From Ulota crispa (taxonomy: Eukaryota; Streptophyta; Bryopsida; Orthotrichales; Orthotrichaceae): a stretch of 64,000 bases of DNA. The first letter of the stretch is position 1. The number at the start of each line of letters is the position of its first letter. Made by a program: the position numbers and the translations under genes. Under the pieces are notes generated by a model. That model saw only the letters and a program-made list of their open reading frames with translations. It was not told the origin of the DNA and made no database searches. The stretch spans positions 38,216,002-38,280,001 of the forward strand of contig OY987242.1 of the NCBI GenBank assembly GCA_963920765.1. The letters run 5' to 3'. Of this stretch, positions 34,421 to 47,000 are shown in pieces.

Positions 34421-34564
34421 ATTTAGATAATGGTGTCCAAATCAACAGAACGTATTTAAATTTTTATAGAATTTTGTTAAATTAGTCAATTAGAATGGGC
34501 AAGTGCCCAAAACAATAAGAAATTGTTGATTTTCTGTTGTTCTGAACGGAGTTTTCTACTAGTG

Positions 34565-35045
34565 TAGCTTTCCAGTTTGAGTTCTTACAACAATATTAAA
34601 ACATATCACAAATGTTTGAACCTAAGCAAGATTCAACAACTCTAATAAACATTTTGTAGACCTTGGTTCTCTATAATGTGGTGAGAATAAGTGATGAGGA
34701 GACAATGACAAGATGTCTCTAGCCAAAGAGAGCAGTAATCTTGCAGAGAACTTGACACCAGCAGCTCTTAATCTCAGAAATTCAATTTTGAGCTCTTCAT
34801 GCAACCATGTGATCCATGATTTCTGTTTTCTTCCATAACTAGGTAAAGCTTTTATGTCCATCCTCCATCAAACTGAGTTACTAGCACGCACCATTGAAAA
34901 ATGATTGCCTTCCTCTTCTAATTGTTGAAGAAATTGAACTTGCCCTTTCCACCATTTACTAGCCTTTGTGATGTTGGCATGATAATTTTTATGTTGGAAA
35001 TGTTGAGGAAATTCTCTTAGACATTTTCCCATAGGCCCGATTTCA
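34565..35045 (-). pseudogene. DDE_1 transposase, N-terminal/HTH part of the split gene
   Basis: On the minus strand the sequence reads as coding from 35042 (IGPMGKCLREFPQHF, then NITKASKWWKGQ), through a CENP-B-like helix-turn-helix and linker region (WITWLHEELKIEFLRLRAAG, VKFSARLLLSLA), to RTQTGK at the lower border, where A3 was inserted. The order and content match the region upstream of the DDE domain in DDE_1 transposases. In-frame TGA (just before MDIKALPS) and TAG (after LLELLNLA) show decay. The upper border is the end of a 12-kb element, with the first exon-like piece resuming at 47065. Confidence 0.8.
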
Positions 35046-35299
35046 CACTATAAAAAATCCCCGTTTTTTTAGATGTCCAAAAACTGCCAATTTTGTGTTT
35101 AATTTGATGACAAACAAGTCCGCTCGCATGTCAAAAAATTTGTGTTAACTTCAACTAGCAAAATTCATCAAAAATTTCAGGAAAACAAGGGCATGTTTTT
35201 GGTGAATGTCAACATTAATATGGCTTCAGGGGGTAAGAAAAAATTGACCCATGGGGCAGATGGGCAGTGCCGGCCCTAGAAAACCTCATCCAGTAACTT

Positions 35300-37000
35300 T
35301 TTTTTTCATCCGGTGAAAATTTGACATCAACTCTGACATGCACGCATCCCAAAATCTTATGTGGTTTGTCAGAACAAGGGTAAGAGTGACCAATTCCAAC
35401 ATCAAGAATAACGTCAATAGGGACATCAAACTCAATGTTATCCTACCATTGAAAACATCTACAGCATTACAATCCATGTCTATATTGATGTGCAATGTCA
35501 CATGGCCCTATTTTGCTAGATGTTCCGCATTACGCAAGTAAGGACATGTTCAAGGTTGGACTTCAGGGTTATGTGTCCAATTCAATGTCTTCATTGACAT
35601 ACCTTTGCTCACCCAAGGCATTAAAAGTAACGTATATGATTACATTTGATTTTCTTGGAATTGTAAAATTTTGCAACAAGGTGTTGACTTAGGAGTACGG
35701 TGTTGACATTTGGATCGATGTGCACGTGCAATCTTGACATTCATTGCTACAACATTGGGGTTCATATGGATGTTAAGTTTGTCCGCTTTGGCATTCTAGG
35801 TGATGGCAAGCAAATCCCATGCCCTACTAAGCATGTATATTCTGGCACGGTATTGTTGATCAGAGTGCTATAATTGGCACTTTCCTTGACATAAGATGTT
35901 CCCCATGACGGCATTCCAAATGTAACATAAATCAGTTTGAATGTTCTAATTTACAACCACAGAAGTGCGCCATGTTCTAGGGGTATACAAATACATGTCT
36001 GTCAGCATGTAAATTCATGAGTTCTATTGTTACAAAAACATGGGTTCATTGATAGTGCATGTATAGATCCCTATATGTCTTGATATCCTCTGGAGTCACA
36101 TAAGCGTTTAATTGGATGTATTTTTAATTTTAGGGAACATTGATCTATATGCGCAGCACGTTTACGTGATATTGTTTGCCATGCGCAATGTAGCCCTTGC
36201 TTGTCCATCATAATGTCTCTAGGACATCAAATTGGAGGCTTGGGGTTTAAGTTGGTGATTGTTATTATGCAACGACAGCTTTGTTTGACATCTTTCCTTG
36301 TTTCCAAATTGTTTGAATGAATGCTAGTGGTTTAGGGTGGTGTTCATAAATGCCTACCATTTAGTTCATATTTGCCTACATGAATGTCTTCAATGACATA
36401 TCAGGAACGTCAGCTACTGAACTCAACAGCTCTATGAACATCCACTTAGTTCTAGTCTTGCCCCCCACGACACCTACTTTAATGCTTCCTTGGACATCTA
36501 CTGTGACCACATAGGTATTTCATTAAACATGCTTCTTTTAGTACTAAGGGGAATGGACGTCCCTTAGATGATTAGATCAACGTAGTACCAGGTGTTTCAT
36601 TGACGACATTGCAATGTCTTCAATGACATTCTCAACATGCATTATAATTACTTCCATCCTACCATAATCAACAAGGGGTTATGACCAATAGTGAAAGTCA
36701 TGCAAGCATCATTACCATGAAATAAAGTGTAATACAATGCACACTTCATGGTTCCATGTGTACATAATGTAACTTGGCACTAAACTCCAGCTTCCACATG
36801 TAAAGCTAAGCTCCCTCTTCCACTAGAATAAATCTAATGTTGTGCCGGATGTTGATTGGGATGTGAACACTACCATCTCTGCTATTAGGTCTAACGCACA
36901 TGCAATGCTGCACACGGCGTCCAAAAGGATATCAACCCCGTTAGAGATAATGCTCACATAAACAAATAAACGCAAGCCATGACGACTTCACATCAAAATC
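35300..37000. repeat. Dense GACATC / AATGTC motif field (left side of element B)
   Basis: Short words GACATC, GATGTC, TGACAT, ATGTCA and GACGTC recur every few tens of bases in both orientations, some as inverted pairs such as AATGTCTTCAATGACAT (twice: near 36385 and 36610). There is no credible ORF. The layout resembles the subterminal transposase-binding repeats of CACTA elements. Confidence 0.6.
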
Positions 37001-37097
37001 ACTCAAATCCTCAAATTCACCTACATCCGAAGCGGCAAAGGACTTCATTTCTTCCTTGCCGCATCTACCCTTGTTGTCAAAGCCCTTGCCTACACAA

Positions 37098-37334
37098 TCA
37101 CATTTCCTGTGTCAAGCCCTGTGTGCGTAGTTCTTGGTCATACAAAAATTCATGAAAACTGTAGAACTCACTAACCTTTCCATTTGATTTTATGGACCTC
37201 AGGTGGTTGGTCACAATCAATTTGGGGGCAACCGCTTCCACGGACAACAAAGGCCCCGTTGAATTTGTCGCCTTCTTTGCCGCTACCGTGCTACCCATTT
37301 TATATGGGTCCTCGGGTGTTGCTTGCTGCTGCAA
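37098..37334 (-). pseudogene. Possible downstream coding remnant of element B
   Basis: An open stretch on the same strand and just downstream of the ORF1-like remnant. It has a more coding-like composition than its surroundings but no motif I can name. It may be a 3' exon of the element's gene or chance. Confidence 0.25.
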
Positions 37335-37490
37335 GAAAATATCACCCTAGCAAAATAGTGGCACACAACATAGATGAGAGCGTCTAAATAAGCATGGATT
37401 GTTATAATGCATGTCGACCAAAGCATTCTCATTGACCTCCGCCTACATATGTAAATGTCATACAAGTCATTTCAATCAACATAACCCCGT

Positions 37491-39101
37491 TTAAAGATAC
37501 CTGCACAAAATATTGTTTACCTGCTCTAGCATGACTACAACAATGTCCTTAGTTGCATCCTTTGTTGGAGGTGTGCTGATAGCCAGTGTAACCTTGTTGC
37601 TATCCACACCCCCATCCTTTGTCACCATTAAGCCCTCCTTGGTGGCTTTGTCTGCAATCCCTCCATCTACCCCCACTCCTCCAACCACCACCGCGTCCCC
37701 ATTCACAACCACCGCCTCATCTCCACCAGACTTTGCAATGTCCACTTTTGCTCCTTCCTCCCTCTCCACCTCCTCAACTCCATCATTGGTCAATTGCTTC
37801 TTCTCTCCTCCCTGCGCTTGTGCGGCTGCCAAGGCTGCCACGCTTGCAGCCAACTCCTTGAGCATGCCCTCCAATTGAGATTATATAGACATCATAGCCA
37901 ATGACAGCTCTGCAACCAACCCTTGCACCTCTACTGTCCCTTCTTGAAAAATTGCAACTTCTTTGTTGAAGTCTGCACGCCCTTTTCCCTTCTTGCCCTC
38001 CAACCGCTTCATCTCCTCATCTATCTCTTCAACAATCTTGGTCTCATAGGGCTACTTGCCAAGCTCATTATCCTAAAACATAGATATCCACATCAATGTA
38101 GGGAAAAAATGTCAATACAGACAGCCACAACGTCACATACAAGGGGGATATGCTATAAAAATGTCAAGCAAATTATCAAAATAAGCCAACTACCATTATT
38201 TAGAACATCAAGGATGACAAGACGCACACATCATAAACTTTGAGGACATCCAACAAAACATGAAAGGACACGCATCTTACCAATCTATAAGTTATAGATG
38301 TCTGGAGCGCATTCAACTTTGCCGTATTGCCCCCCTTGCCTTGTGATATCGCCCGCATCTGTTGCAACTTTGCCTTGGACTCCACCGTCGCACGTTTCTC
38401 TATTAGAGACTCCCACTGCACGTCAGTGACCTTGGGCGGCTTTGGCAGGTTCTCATCGATCATCTTGTTAAGTTTGAAGCGCTTGGCAATGAGTAATTTG
38501 GTCATCCTGGGGCCTAAGCACTCCTTGTTGATCTGCTTCTCCCTATTCCTCCCCCGCAACTTAAACTGTGCAAGGACGTCCATCACCAGGCCAACATGAA
38601 CTACCCTATGCATACCAACATGAGAACAAGATTGCAATGTCAGTACAACAACAACCTAAGAATACCAATAACAAGTTTAAAGTGACATGGAATTATCCGC
38701 ATACAAGCGGTCAAAGAATCGCTCTTTGAGCACTTTCAACTACTGTGCCCAGCTGTAATAGCAATCAAGGTCCTTTGAAAGGAGCCTAATATCTGAACGC
38801 AAAGTCTTCACCATCTTCCCAATTAGGTTGAGATTGACGTCAATGAGTATTTTCTTCTTCTCCTCAACATCCTGCAGACATCAAAGCCGCTTGAAAGGCT
38901 GCTTCTCAACCTTTGGCCTGATTGGCAAAGGAGCGTGGTCAAAGTTAGACTCTTCCTTGTTTGTGCTCTCCTCCTCTTCATCACTATTTCTCCCCTCATC
39001 CTCTTTTGATGAGGAATCAAAAGGACTAAACAACATATGCAACACATCTGAGTTAATATGTCTTCTATGTCATTTGAGGTGTTCAACAAAACATGAGACA
39101 T
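37491..39101 (-). pseudogene. Decayed CACTA ORF1-like protein (Ptta/En/Spm, Transposase_24-like)
   Basis: Read from high to low coordinates, the pieces are: an acidic stretch (EDEGRNSDEEEEST) near 39000; a block VKTLRSDIRLLSKDLDCYYSW (ends near 38745) followed by an in-frame TAG; the long frame 38637-38200 with VTDVQWESLIEKRATVESKA then QGKGGNTAKLNAL, whose W...SKAK...R...GG layout resembles plant Transposase_24 proteins; a charged helix KIVEEIDEEMKRLEGKKGKG (near 38030); and a coiled-coil-like frame at 37874-37491 (MLKELAASVAALAAAQAQGG). Several stops and frame shifts separate the pieces. Such proteins in intact CACTA elements are thought to bind subterminal repeats. The family assignment is by pattern only. 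Confidence 0.5.
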
Positions 39102-39419
39102 ATAAGAATTTGCAACTAGACATGTATAAGAAAATCAAAACAAATGTACAAACAACAAATCACGTTGAAAACAACGCATTTGGACAACATATCGGACGTA
39201 AACATTCATCAAACATGTCCATCCAGACATCCAAAAAGCTAACCTCAACAATTAAGTGCCAATTCTGGAATGTGTAAAACAAACCCTTGTCAAACCCCTC
39301 AGCCTTATCCATGCTAACCTCTTTCCAATTCAATGTGGAATCTGGGCAAACCTAGCCTACCTAATCCACTAACATGATTGGAAAAATAACATAAACTACT
39401 GAATCACCAAATCAGAAAC

Positions 39420-40990
39420 TAAAAAGAAAAGAAACCTATCCCTACACCCTCTCCCTTCTCTACAAAATCTCCTTGTCCATCCCTATTTGGAATACTCACA
39501 AGTCAAGCCCATCAAAATCACCAAACATGATTAAACATTACCCACAAAACTCTAATTATAACCAAACATGAAACAAAAAATGAAAAAAGGGGCTTATAGC
39601 CCTGTGCCTTCTCCATGACATCCATGTCCATCCCAATTTTGAAAAATTCACAACTTTGGCCAGTTTAATCACCAAACACGATTAAACATTACCACATAAC
39701 TTTGATTATACCAAACATGAACCAAAAAATGAAAAAAAAGGTTAATAGCCCCATGCCTTCCCACGACATTCTCGTCCATCTCATTTTCAAAAAAATTCAC
39801 AACTCTTGCCCATCCAATCACTAAGCACAATTATACATTACCACAAAACTCTAATTACAACCTAACATGAACCAAAAAAAGAAAAGAAAAAAGGCTCATA
39901 GCCCCGTGCCTTCCCCAGGACATCCCTATCCATCTCAATTTTGAAAAATTAAACAACTCTGGCCAATCCAATCACCAAACACGATTAAACATTACCCACA
40001 AAACGCTGATAATACCATACATGAACCAAAAAATGAAAAAACGGGGGCCTTATAGCCCCATGCCTTCTCCATGACATCCTTGTCCATCCCAATTTTGATA
40101 AAGTCACACCTCTCGCCATCTAATCACCAAACACAATTAAACATTATCCACAAAACTTTGATTACAACCAAACATGAACAAAAAATAAAAGAAAAAATGC
40201 CTTATAGCCCCATGGCTTACCCACGACATCCTTGTGCATCCAAAATTTGAAATATTGACAGGGCTAGCCCATCCAAATCACCAAACATGATTAAACATTA
40301 CCACATAACTCTGATTATACCAATCATGAACCAAAAAATGGAAAAAAACAAGTTTAATAGCCCCGTGCCTTCCCTTGACATCCCTGTCTGTTCCAATTTC
40401 AAAATATTGACCAGGCTGGTCCATCCAAATACCAAACATGATGAAACATTACCCACAAAACTCTAATTACAACCATATATGAAACAAAAAATGAAAAAAA
40501 TAGGCTTATAGCCCCTTGGCTACCCCACGACATCCCTGTTTACCCCAATTTCAAAATATTGAGAAGGCTGGTCCATCCAAACACCAAGCACAATTAAACA
40601 TTACCTCAAAAGTCTAATTACAACCAAACATAAACCAAAAATTGTAAAGAAAATAATTTAATAGCCCCATGGCTTCCCCACGCATCCGTGTGCATTCCAA
40701 TTTCAAAATATTCACAAGGCTGGCCCATCCAATCACCAAACACTATTCAACATTACCCACATAACTTTGATTACAACCATACATGAACCAAAAAATGAGA
40801 AAAAAAGGGCCTTACAGCCCCTTGGCTTCCTCGCAAAATCCCTGTCCATTCTAGTTTCAAAATATTCACAACTTTGGCCCATCCAATCACCAAACACGAT
40901 TAAACATTACCCACAAAACTTTGATTACAACCAAACATGAAACAAAAAATGACAACACGGCCCCTAAAATTTCTTGCCTAAATCCAAGAA
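39420..40990 (+). repeat. 152-bp tandem repeat array, left (about ten copies)
   Basis: Unit landmarks are ATCACCAAACA(C/T)GATTAAACA, TTACCCACAAAACT(C/T)TGATTA, AACCAAACATGAACCAAAAA, (C)TTATAGCCCC(A/G)TG and CATCCCTGTCCATCCCAA. The TAGCCCC landmark recurs at 39597, 39746, 39899, 40053, 40205, 40358, 40509, 40662 and 40815, a spacing of 149-154 bp. The units are inverted relative to the array at 43180-45290. Confidence 0.92.
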
Positions 40991-41099
40991 ATCTCCTATC
41001 AATCTCAATTTGAGAATCTATGCACTTCTGGCCGAACCCTAAACCCTAATACAATTGTGAAAACTCCATACAACTAGATCTCAACCATACTTAGAATTG

Positions 41100-43140
41100 G
41101 AAATCCATGACTTGTATGAATTTGGAACCTGTGCACCCGGACCACAGGTCACCGCCCTTGTTGCATTCAATTCAAAGCCCTCAATCTACAACAATTGTTG
41201 AGCAACCTTTGACGTCCACAGAAACATAGAGCCTTGTCTAGCTAAACACTCGCGCATCTTGTCAAACATCTCATTGACAATTTCCAAAAGAGCGAGAGAA
41301 CTGAAAGTAGTACCTGCCATCATTGGGCTCCACGGATACCTGTTGTGCAACCTCTCGCTCGTCCCTCTTGCCATCGGACCTTTGCTTTGTTGCTCAAACC
41401 ACCTCCCCTCTGTGCAGCTTTGGACGTTGAGGTACCACCTCCACCAACAACTTTGCCTTCCCTCTTGAGCTTAATGCTCCTGCGTCTGACCATGCCTTGG
41501 ATGGCATATCGTGAGCTTGTCTGCGCCGCCGCTGCTCCTCTTGGGGAGATTTGTCTAGACCATTGTTGATCTCAATTGGCTTTGACTGTGGTGATCGCAG
41601 CCGCTTCCCCAAGCTAGGTGTCTTATCCATCCTTGCTGCCCTGCAGGACCACCATTGGAACTGCAAGAACAACTATCAGTATAGTTGTGTACAACAAGAG
41701 AAACCAGCACTGATGAAGAGAAATCAGAATTGAAGCAACAAACACTTGTGTCGACGTCTACAAGATTGGCCTCAACGCGTCCCCGCCGCTTTGTCGTTTG
41801 CCGCAACTCCTTGACACAGCAAGCTTGTCGTTAGATCCACGCTCATTAAAACTAACAGCCGACATCAGACGAAATGCACAAACAGTGGCATGGTGGACAT
41901 CTACCACCAAGGGCAAGCCCTACCGCCATGAATGAGTACCTGATGAAGATCTGTGGCCTTTGTGGCCTTTCGAGTCCCTCATTGCCTCTGTCTCTGAGCT
42001 CTCGCCTCTGCCTCCAAGCTCCCGCCTTTGTTGGCCTTGGGCCTCCATTGAACGCCTGCCCTCCGCTCCCTGTCGCCTCCCCACCTCCGTTCCAACCAAG
42101 AGCCGCCACTTCTCCACCTTTGTCTTCTCTAGTTGCCAAAGGAGCATTGCACCGCTTGCGCAGTTCATGATTGTGTGAGTGGAGCCAAAGAAGATGAAGG
42201 AGCCATTGTTGCAGCTAGCTCCACAAAATTTGTGAACGCTTCAAGTGCAGTGCTGCTAACCTCAATTCTACAGGTGCGTCTCCTCTAATTGCGGAAACCC
42301 TATTGTCCTTGTAATGCAATGCATTGACGTTCTTCAGTCGCATTGTGAAACTTCACATTTGCAACTTTCTCGTCAAGCATGACTTTGAAACCCAAATACC
42401 TATTTTCCGTGTGGTGTGAACTTTTGAGACTTTTGAATGAAGCCTCTCAAAAGGATCATTGTGTGCATTTAGTTGGCCACATGGGGTCATCCAAGTATAT
42501 CCACTCCCTAAAATTCATGATTACAATAGTATGTCTTGTCGCAAAATGTCTCTGGAGACATCAAAAGAGACGTCAATACGTCAGTAGTAATGTGAATGTC
42601 AACAATTTAGTCCACAATGATACAATAAGCATTGTAAGGAACGTTACACATGCCATAATCAATGTCGCCCCAAACATGTAGGTCAATGCATCTAGATCCA
42701 AGTTAGTTTCAGCGTGGTCATTGTGCATTGCCTTCACTGTGTACAATTTTCCACGATTGCCCTGTGCTTGCTGGCTGATTGTATTGAATATAATAATCAC
42801 CATGTACTAGGTATTGGTTGAACTTGATGGTTACAGATGACTGATACGAATGAGACAAACATGTTTGTTTCTTGACGCAATTTTCTGGACGTCTACCAAC
42901 TCTTGTGTTAACGATGACATGAGGCAAATTACAAACATGTTAATTTTGTTGTCAATCAAATCACATGGATGTCACAATAGACATCAATTACAACATAAAA
43001 ACGTGGATGATTCTACAAACAACTGAAGAAAACCATGAGTTTTTTTCAATGAAAACAAATGAGGTGCAAAAACTAAGGCTAAGAAAAGTAAGGTCAAATC
43101 AAAAACCTAGGATTTGGTTTACATTTTTGGGACAAATTAG
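41100..43140. other. Central segment of element B, between the opposed arrays
   Basis: 41.2-42.2 kb is relatively GC-rich and holds overlapping ORFs on both strands (for example minus 41852-42139 and 41920-42168, rich in Gly, Arg and Glu). None shows a recognisable domain, and the two-strand overlap suggests compositional artefacts or an old promoter/first exon. 42.3-43.1 kb returns to GATGTC/GACATC-type sequence. Confidence 0.35.
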
Positions 43141-43179
43141 AGAGTGTCTTAGCCTAAAGATTTAGGGAAAAGTACATAC

Positions 43180-45290
43180 AAACTTGGAAACAAAGGTACC
43201 AAGATGAGCTAGGCCACTTAGGCCCCTTTTCTTTCAATTTTTGGTTCATGTATGGTATAATCAGAGTTCTGTAATAGTGTTTAATCGTGTTTGGTGATTG
43301 GATAGCCGGAGTTGTGAATATTCTGAAACTGGAATGCACAGGGATGCGTGGAGAAGCCATGGGGCTATAAGGCCCTTTTTTTCATTTTTTGTTTCATGTA
43401 TGGTTGTAATCAAAGTTATGTAGGTAATGTTTAATTGTGTTTGGTGATTGGATGGGCCAGCCTTGTGAATATTTTGAAACTGGAATGGACAGGGATTTTG
43501 CGGGGAAGCCAAGGGGCTGTAAGGCCCTTTGTTTTCATTTTTTGGTTCATGTATGGTTATAATCAAAGTTATGTGGGTAATGTTTAATCATGTTTGGTGA
43601 TTGGATGCGCCAGAGCTGTGAATATTTTGAAATTGGAATGCACAGGGATGTTGTGGGAAGCCATAGGGCTATAAGGCCCTTTATTTTTCAATTTTTTTTT
43701 CATGTTTGGTTGTAATCAGAGTTTTGTGGGTAATGTTTAATCATGTTTGGTGATTGGATGCGGCAGCCTTGTGAATAATGTGAAACTAGAATGGACAAGG
43801 ATGCATGGGGAAGCCATGGGGCTGTAAGGCCTTTTTTGTTTCATTTTTTGGTTTATGTATGGTTGTAATCAGAGTTTTGTGGTAATGTATAATTGTGCTT
43901 GGTGTTTGGATGGACCAGCCTTCTCAATATTTTGAAATTGGAATGCACAGGGATGTTGGGGGAAGCCAAGGGGCTGTAAGGCCCTTTTTTTTAGTTTTTT
44001 GGTTCATGTATGGTATAATCAAAGTTATGTGGTAATGTTTAATTGTGTTTGGTGATTGGATGGTCAGAATTGTGATTATTTCAAAATTGGAATGGATAGG
44101 AATGTTGGGGGGAAGGCATTGGGGCTATAAGGCCTTCTTTTTCATTTTTCAATTCATGTTTGATTGTAATCAAAGTTTTGTGGTAATGTTTAATCATGTT
44201 TGGTGATTGGATGGCCAGCCTTGTGAATATTTTGAAATTGGAATGGACAGGAATGTTGGGGGGAAACCAAGGGGCTGTTAAACTTTTTTTTTTCATTTTT
44301 TGCTTCATGTTTGGTTGTAATCAGAGTTATGTGGTAATGTTGGATTGTGTTTGGTGATTTGGATGGGCTAGCCTTGTGAATATTTTGAAATTGTAATGGA
44401 CAGGGATGTTGGGGGGAAACCAAGGGGCTGTTAAACTTTTTTTTTTCATTTTTTGTTTCATGTATGGTTGTAATCAGAGTTTTATGGGTAATGTTGAATC
44501 ATGTTTGGTGATTGGATGGCCAGAGTTGTGAATTTTTCAAAATTGGGATGGACAAGGATGTCATGGGGGAGACACGGGGTTATAAGCCCTTTTTTTGTTT
44601 CATTTTTTGTTCCATGTTTGGTTGTAATCAAAGTTTTGTGGGTTATGTTTAATCATGCTTGGTGATTTGGATGGACCAGCCTTGTTAATATTTTGAAATT
44701 GGGATGGGCAGGGATGTCGTGGGAAGGCACGCGGCTATGAAACTTTTTTTTTCAATTTTTGTTTCATGTATGGTTGTGATCAAAGTTTTGTGGGTAATGT
44801 TTAATTGTACTTGGTGTTTGGATGGACCAGCCTTCTGAATGTTTTAAAATTGGGATAGACATGGATGTCGTGGGGAAGCCAAGGGGCTATAAGCCTTTTT
44901 CTTTTTTCTTTTTTAGTTCATGTTTGGTATAATTAGAGTTATGTGGTAATGTTTAATCGTGTTTGGTGATTTGGATGGGCCAGAGTTGTAAATATTTTGA
45001 AACTGGGATAGACAGGGATGCGTGGGGAAGCCATGGGGCTATAAAGCCCTTTTTTTATTTTTTGGTTCATGTTTGGTATAATCAAAGTTTTGTGGGTAAT
45101 GTTTAATCTTGTTTGGTGATTTGGATGGGCCAAAGTTGTGAATATCTCAAAATTGGAATGGACAGGGATGCCGAGGGCAGTCATGGGGCTATAAGGCTCT
45201 TTTTTTCATGTTTTGGTTCATATTTGGTTGTAATCAAAGTTTTGTGGGTAATATTTTATCATGTTTGGTGATTGGATGGCCGGAGTTTAG
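43180..45290 (-). repeat. 152-bp tandem repeat array, right (about thirteen copies, inverted)
   Basis: Reverse-complement units of the left array, with the landmark GGGGCT(A/G)TAAGGCCC near 43362, 43513, 43666, 43818, 43970, 44122, 44271, 44424, 44576, 44730, 44884, 45036 and 45187. Spacing is again close to 152 bp. The ORFs reported here (for example 43261-43566 and 44081-44308) are repeat artefacts. With the left array it could form a stem of well over 1 kb. Confidence 0.92.
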
Positions 45291-45699
45291 GTGTTAGGGT
45301 TTAAGCGTGACAAAGATGGCTTTAGCATAGCCAATTTCAACCGCATGGATAGTGCGGTGAACGCCGACTCATTTGCATTTCCATTGCATTGTCAGCAAGT
45401 ATTTTTGTCTGATGATGCACAAAGAAATAGATGGAAGGTTTTTTGTAGAACAAACGTGCGAGGGCAACGTTCAACACGGCATGAAGAGCAACATGACCCT
45501 ACCATCATCAACATCAGAATGATGCTGACTTTGAAGGCGTAGCACCCGTTGCAATGGAAACATAACCCAGAAGAAGACCAGACACTAGGGGTGGTACCTA
45601 CATCGTACCCACAATAGAGAGACCCGAAGGAGTAGCCACAGCACATGAGGAGTGATACATGTCGTGGCCTTAGACTACATGACTAGGACATTGTCTGAA

Positions 45700-47000
45700 G
45701 CACGTGCTGTATGACATCCCTAATATACTAGTAGACGTTCAAACCCACGTCAATCGCAGAAAATGAGGTATTGCGTACCATTTGCATAATTTGTGGGATG
45801 TTCTAGTGAGCACCCACTTGTTGGCCCTGCACAGTAACTTGGAATTTTCTACATCAAAGATTGTGTTTGAGAAAATGTTCATGTGGATGTTGTTAATAGC
45901 GTGGTGCATGTCCACGCAAATGATGGATGTATGATTTACCTGAAATGGTCCATTGCAAATTGGATGTCTTCAAAAGTCAAAACTGCATTCAGTAGGATGT
46001 CAATGTGAACATCACTCTTATTGTGGAGTGGCATGGTTAAAGTGATGTCTATCTGAATGTCCCTCATGACGTTAGCATTTATAAGGTCCATGACACTTGT
46101 AATGGGCAATAATTACCTTAAATCCTCCATAGTAACATGTACAAAGTAACCCAATGTTAATTTGAGCCACAATTGCCAGCGTGGTAGGCATGTTTAGATT
46201 GATGTCATGACGGACATGGTTATAGATGCGTGGAATGTAGCTAATCATAATTTCTAAAAATGGTGGACTTTTAACTTCACAATGCATAGTAACTAATGGA
46301 AATTTACTGTGTGAAATTGACCCACCTTGTCAGAGTGTCAGTCACGTTATATTTGATATCCGAGCAAACATTGTAGCAAACATGCAAAAATTCCCACAAT
46401 TAGAATTATTTGATGGTCTGCGTTTTCACTTGTACGTACTCTGTAACTTTGGAAAAGTTACCCATGGTAAACGCGGCCTCCAATGCCAACCTGGCACTTA
46501 TGTTTAGTTTGACATCAAAGAAAACGTCTTTGCAGACATCTAAATTTCTAGGGACAATTTTTTTATACTGGTCAGCAATTTTACCCTTTATGTAAATAGT
46601 TAACTCCAGGAAGTTACCCTTGGTGAAATTGACCTCGCATTGTCAGAGTTACAATCATGTTCATCACAATGTCAAGCCTGATGTGGGAACAGACGTTTGC
46701 ATTTTTGTGGGCTGTAATTTGTATAGTGGGCAATTTTTTACCAAAATCTAGAGAGGTAAATTGTGGAGAGCTACCCATAGTGAAATAAATGTGCCCTTGT
46801 CAGACTGGTAAGCACGTTGATTTTTATGTCATAATGGACATGTGTGAAGACATCCATGTTTGGATAGACATTGTCGTTGTTTTTCTTGACATTAGGGCTA
46901 CTATTCTTGACAATCACACGTTCAATAGATGTTATGAAATGTTGACATCAAAATTTTCTAGATTTTGAAAGCCAATTGATGCCAAAATTATGTTAGAATA
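45700..47000. repeat. GACATC / GATGTC motif field (right side of element B)
   Basis: The same short words as at 35.3-37.0 kb recur in both orientations (GGATGTCAATG, GTGATGTCTATC, GATGTCATGACGGACATGG, AAACGTCTTTGCAGACATC). There is no credible ORF. It mirrors the left field in position relative to the element end. Confidence 0.6.

Larger units (their letters stand above)
31654..34564 (-). mobile_element. CACTA-like element, family A, copy A3, inserted in the DDE transposase gene
   Basis: 2,911 bp with ends CACTATTAGAAAAT and TTTTCTACTAGTG. TAG flanks both sides exactly (31651-31653 and 34565-34567), a 3-bp target duplication. The interrupted host is the DDE transposase pseudogene, whose reading resumes across the gap (ACTCAAACTGGAAAG, then CTATTAGTAAGTCCC on the minus strand). 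It holds the tRNA-like segment near 32010, the decamer array at 34160-34420 and a piggyBac-like insertion at 33488. There is no transposase of its own. Confidence 0.9.

Noticed and set aside
37513-37878. 121-codon plus-strand ORF rich in Thr, Ser and Pro
   Set aside because: It is antisense to the coiled-coil-like remnant of the CACTA ORF1-like gene; low complexity and no domain.
41852-42178. GC-rich ORFs on both strands in the centre of element B
   Set aside because: Overlapping frames on both strands and low-complexity Gly/Arg or Pro/Ser composition; no recognisable family.
43154-45184. Several minus-strand ORFs with a common peptide (AGPSNHQTQLNI-like)
   Set aside because: They are translations of the 152-bp array; length and frame follow the repeat period.
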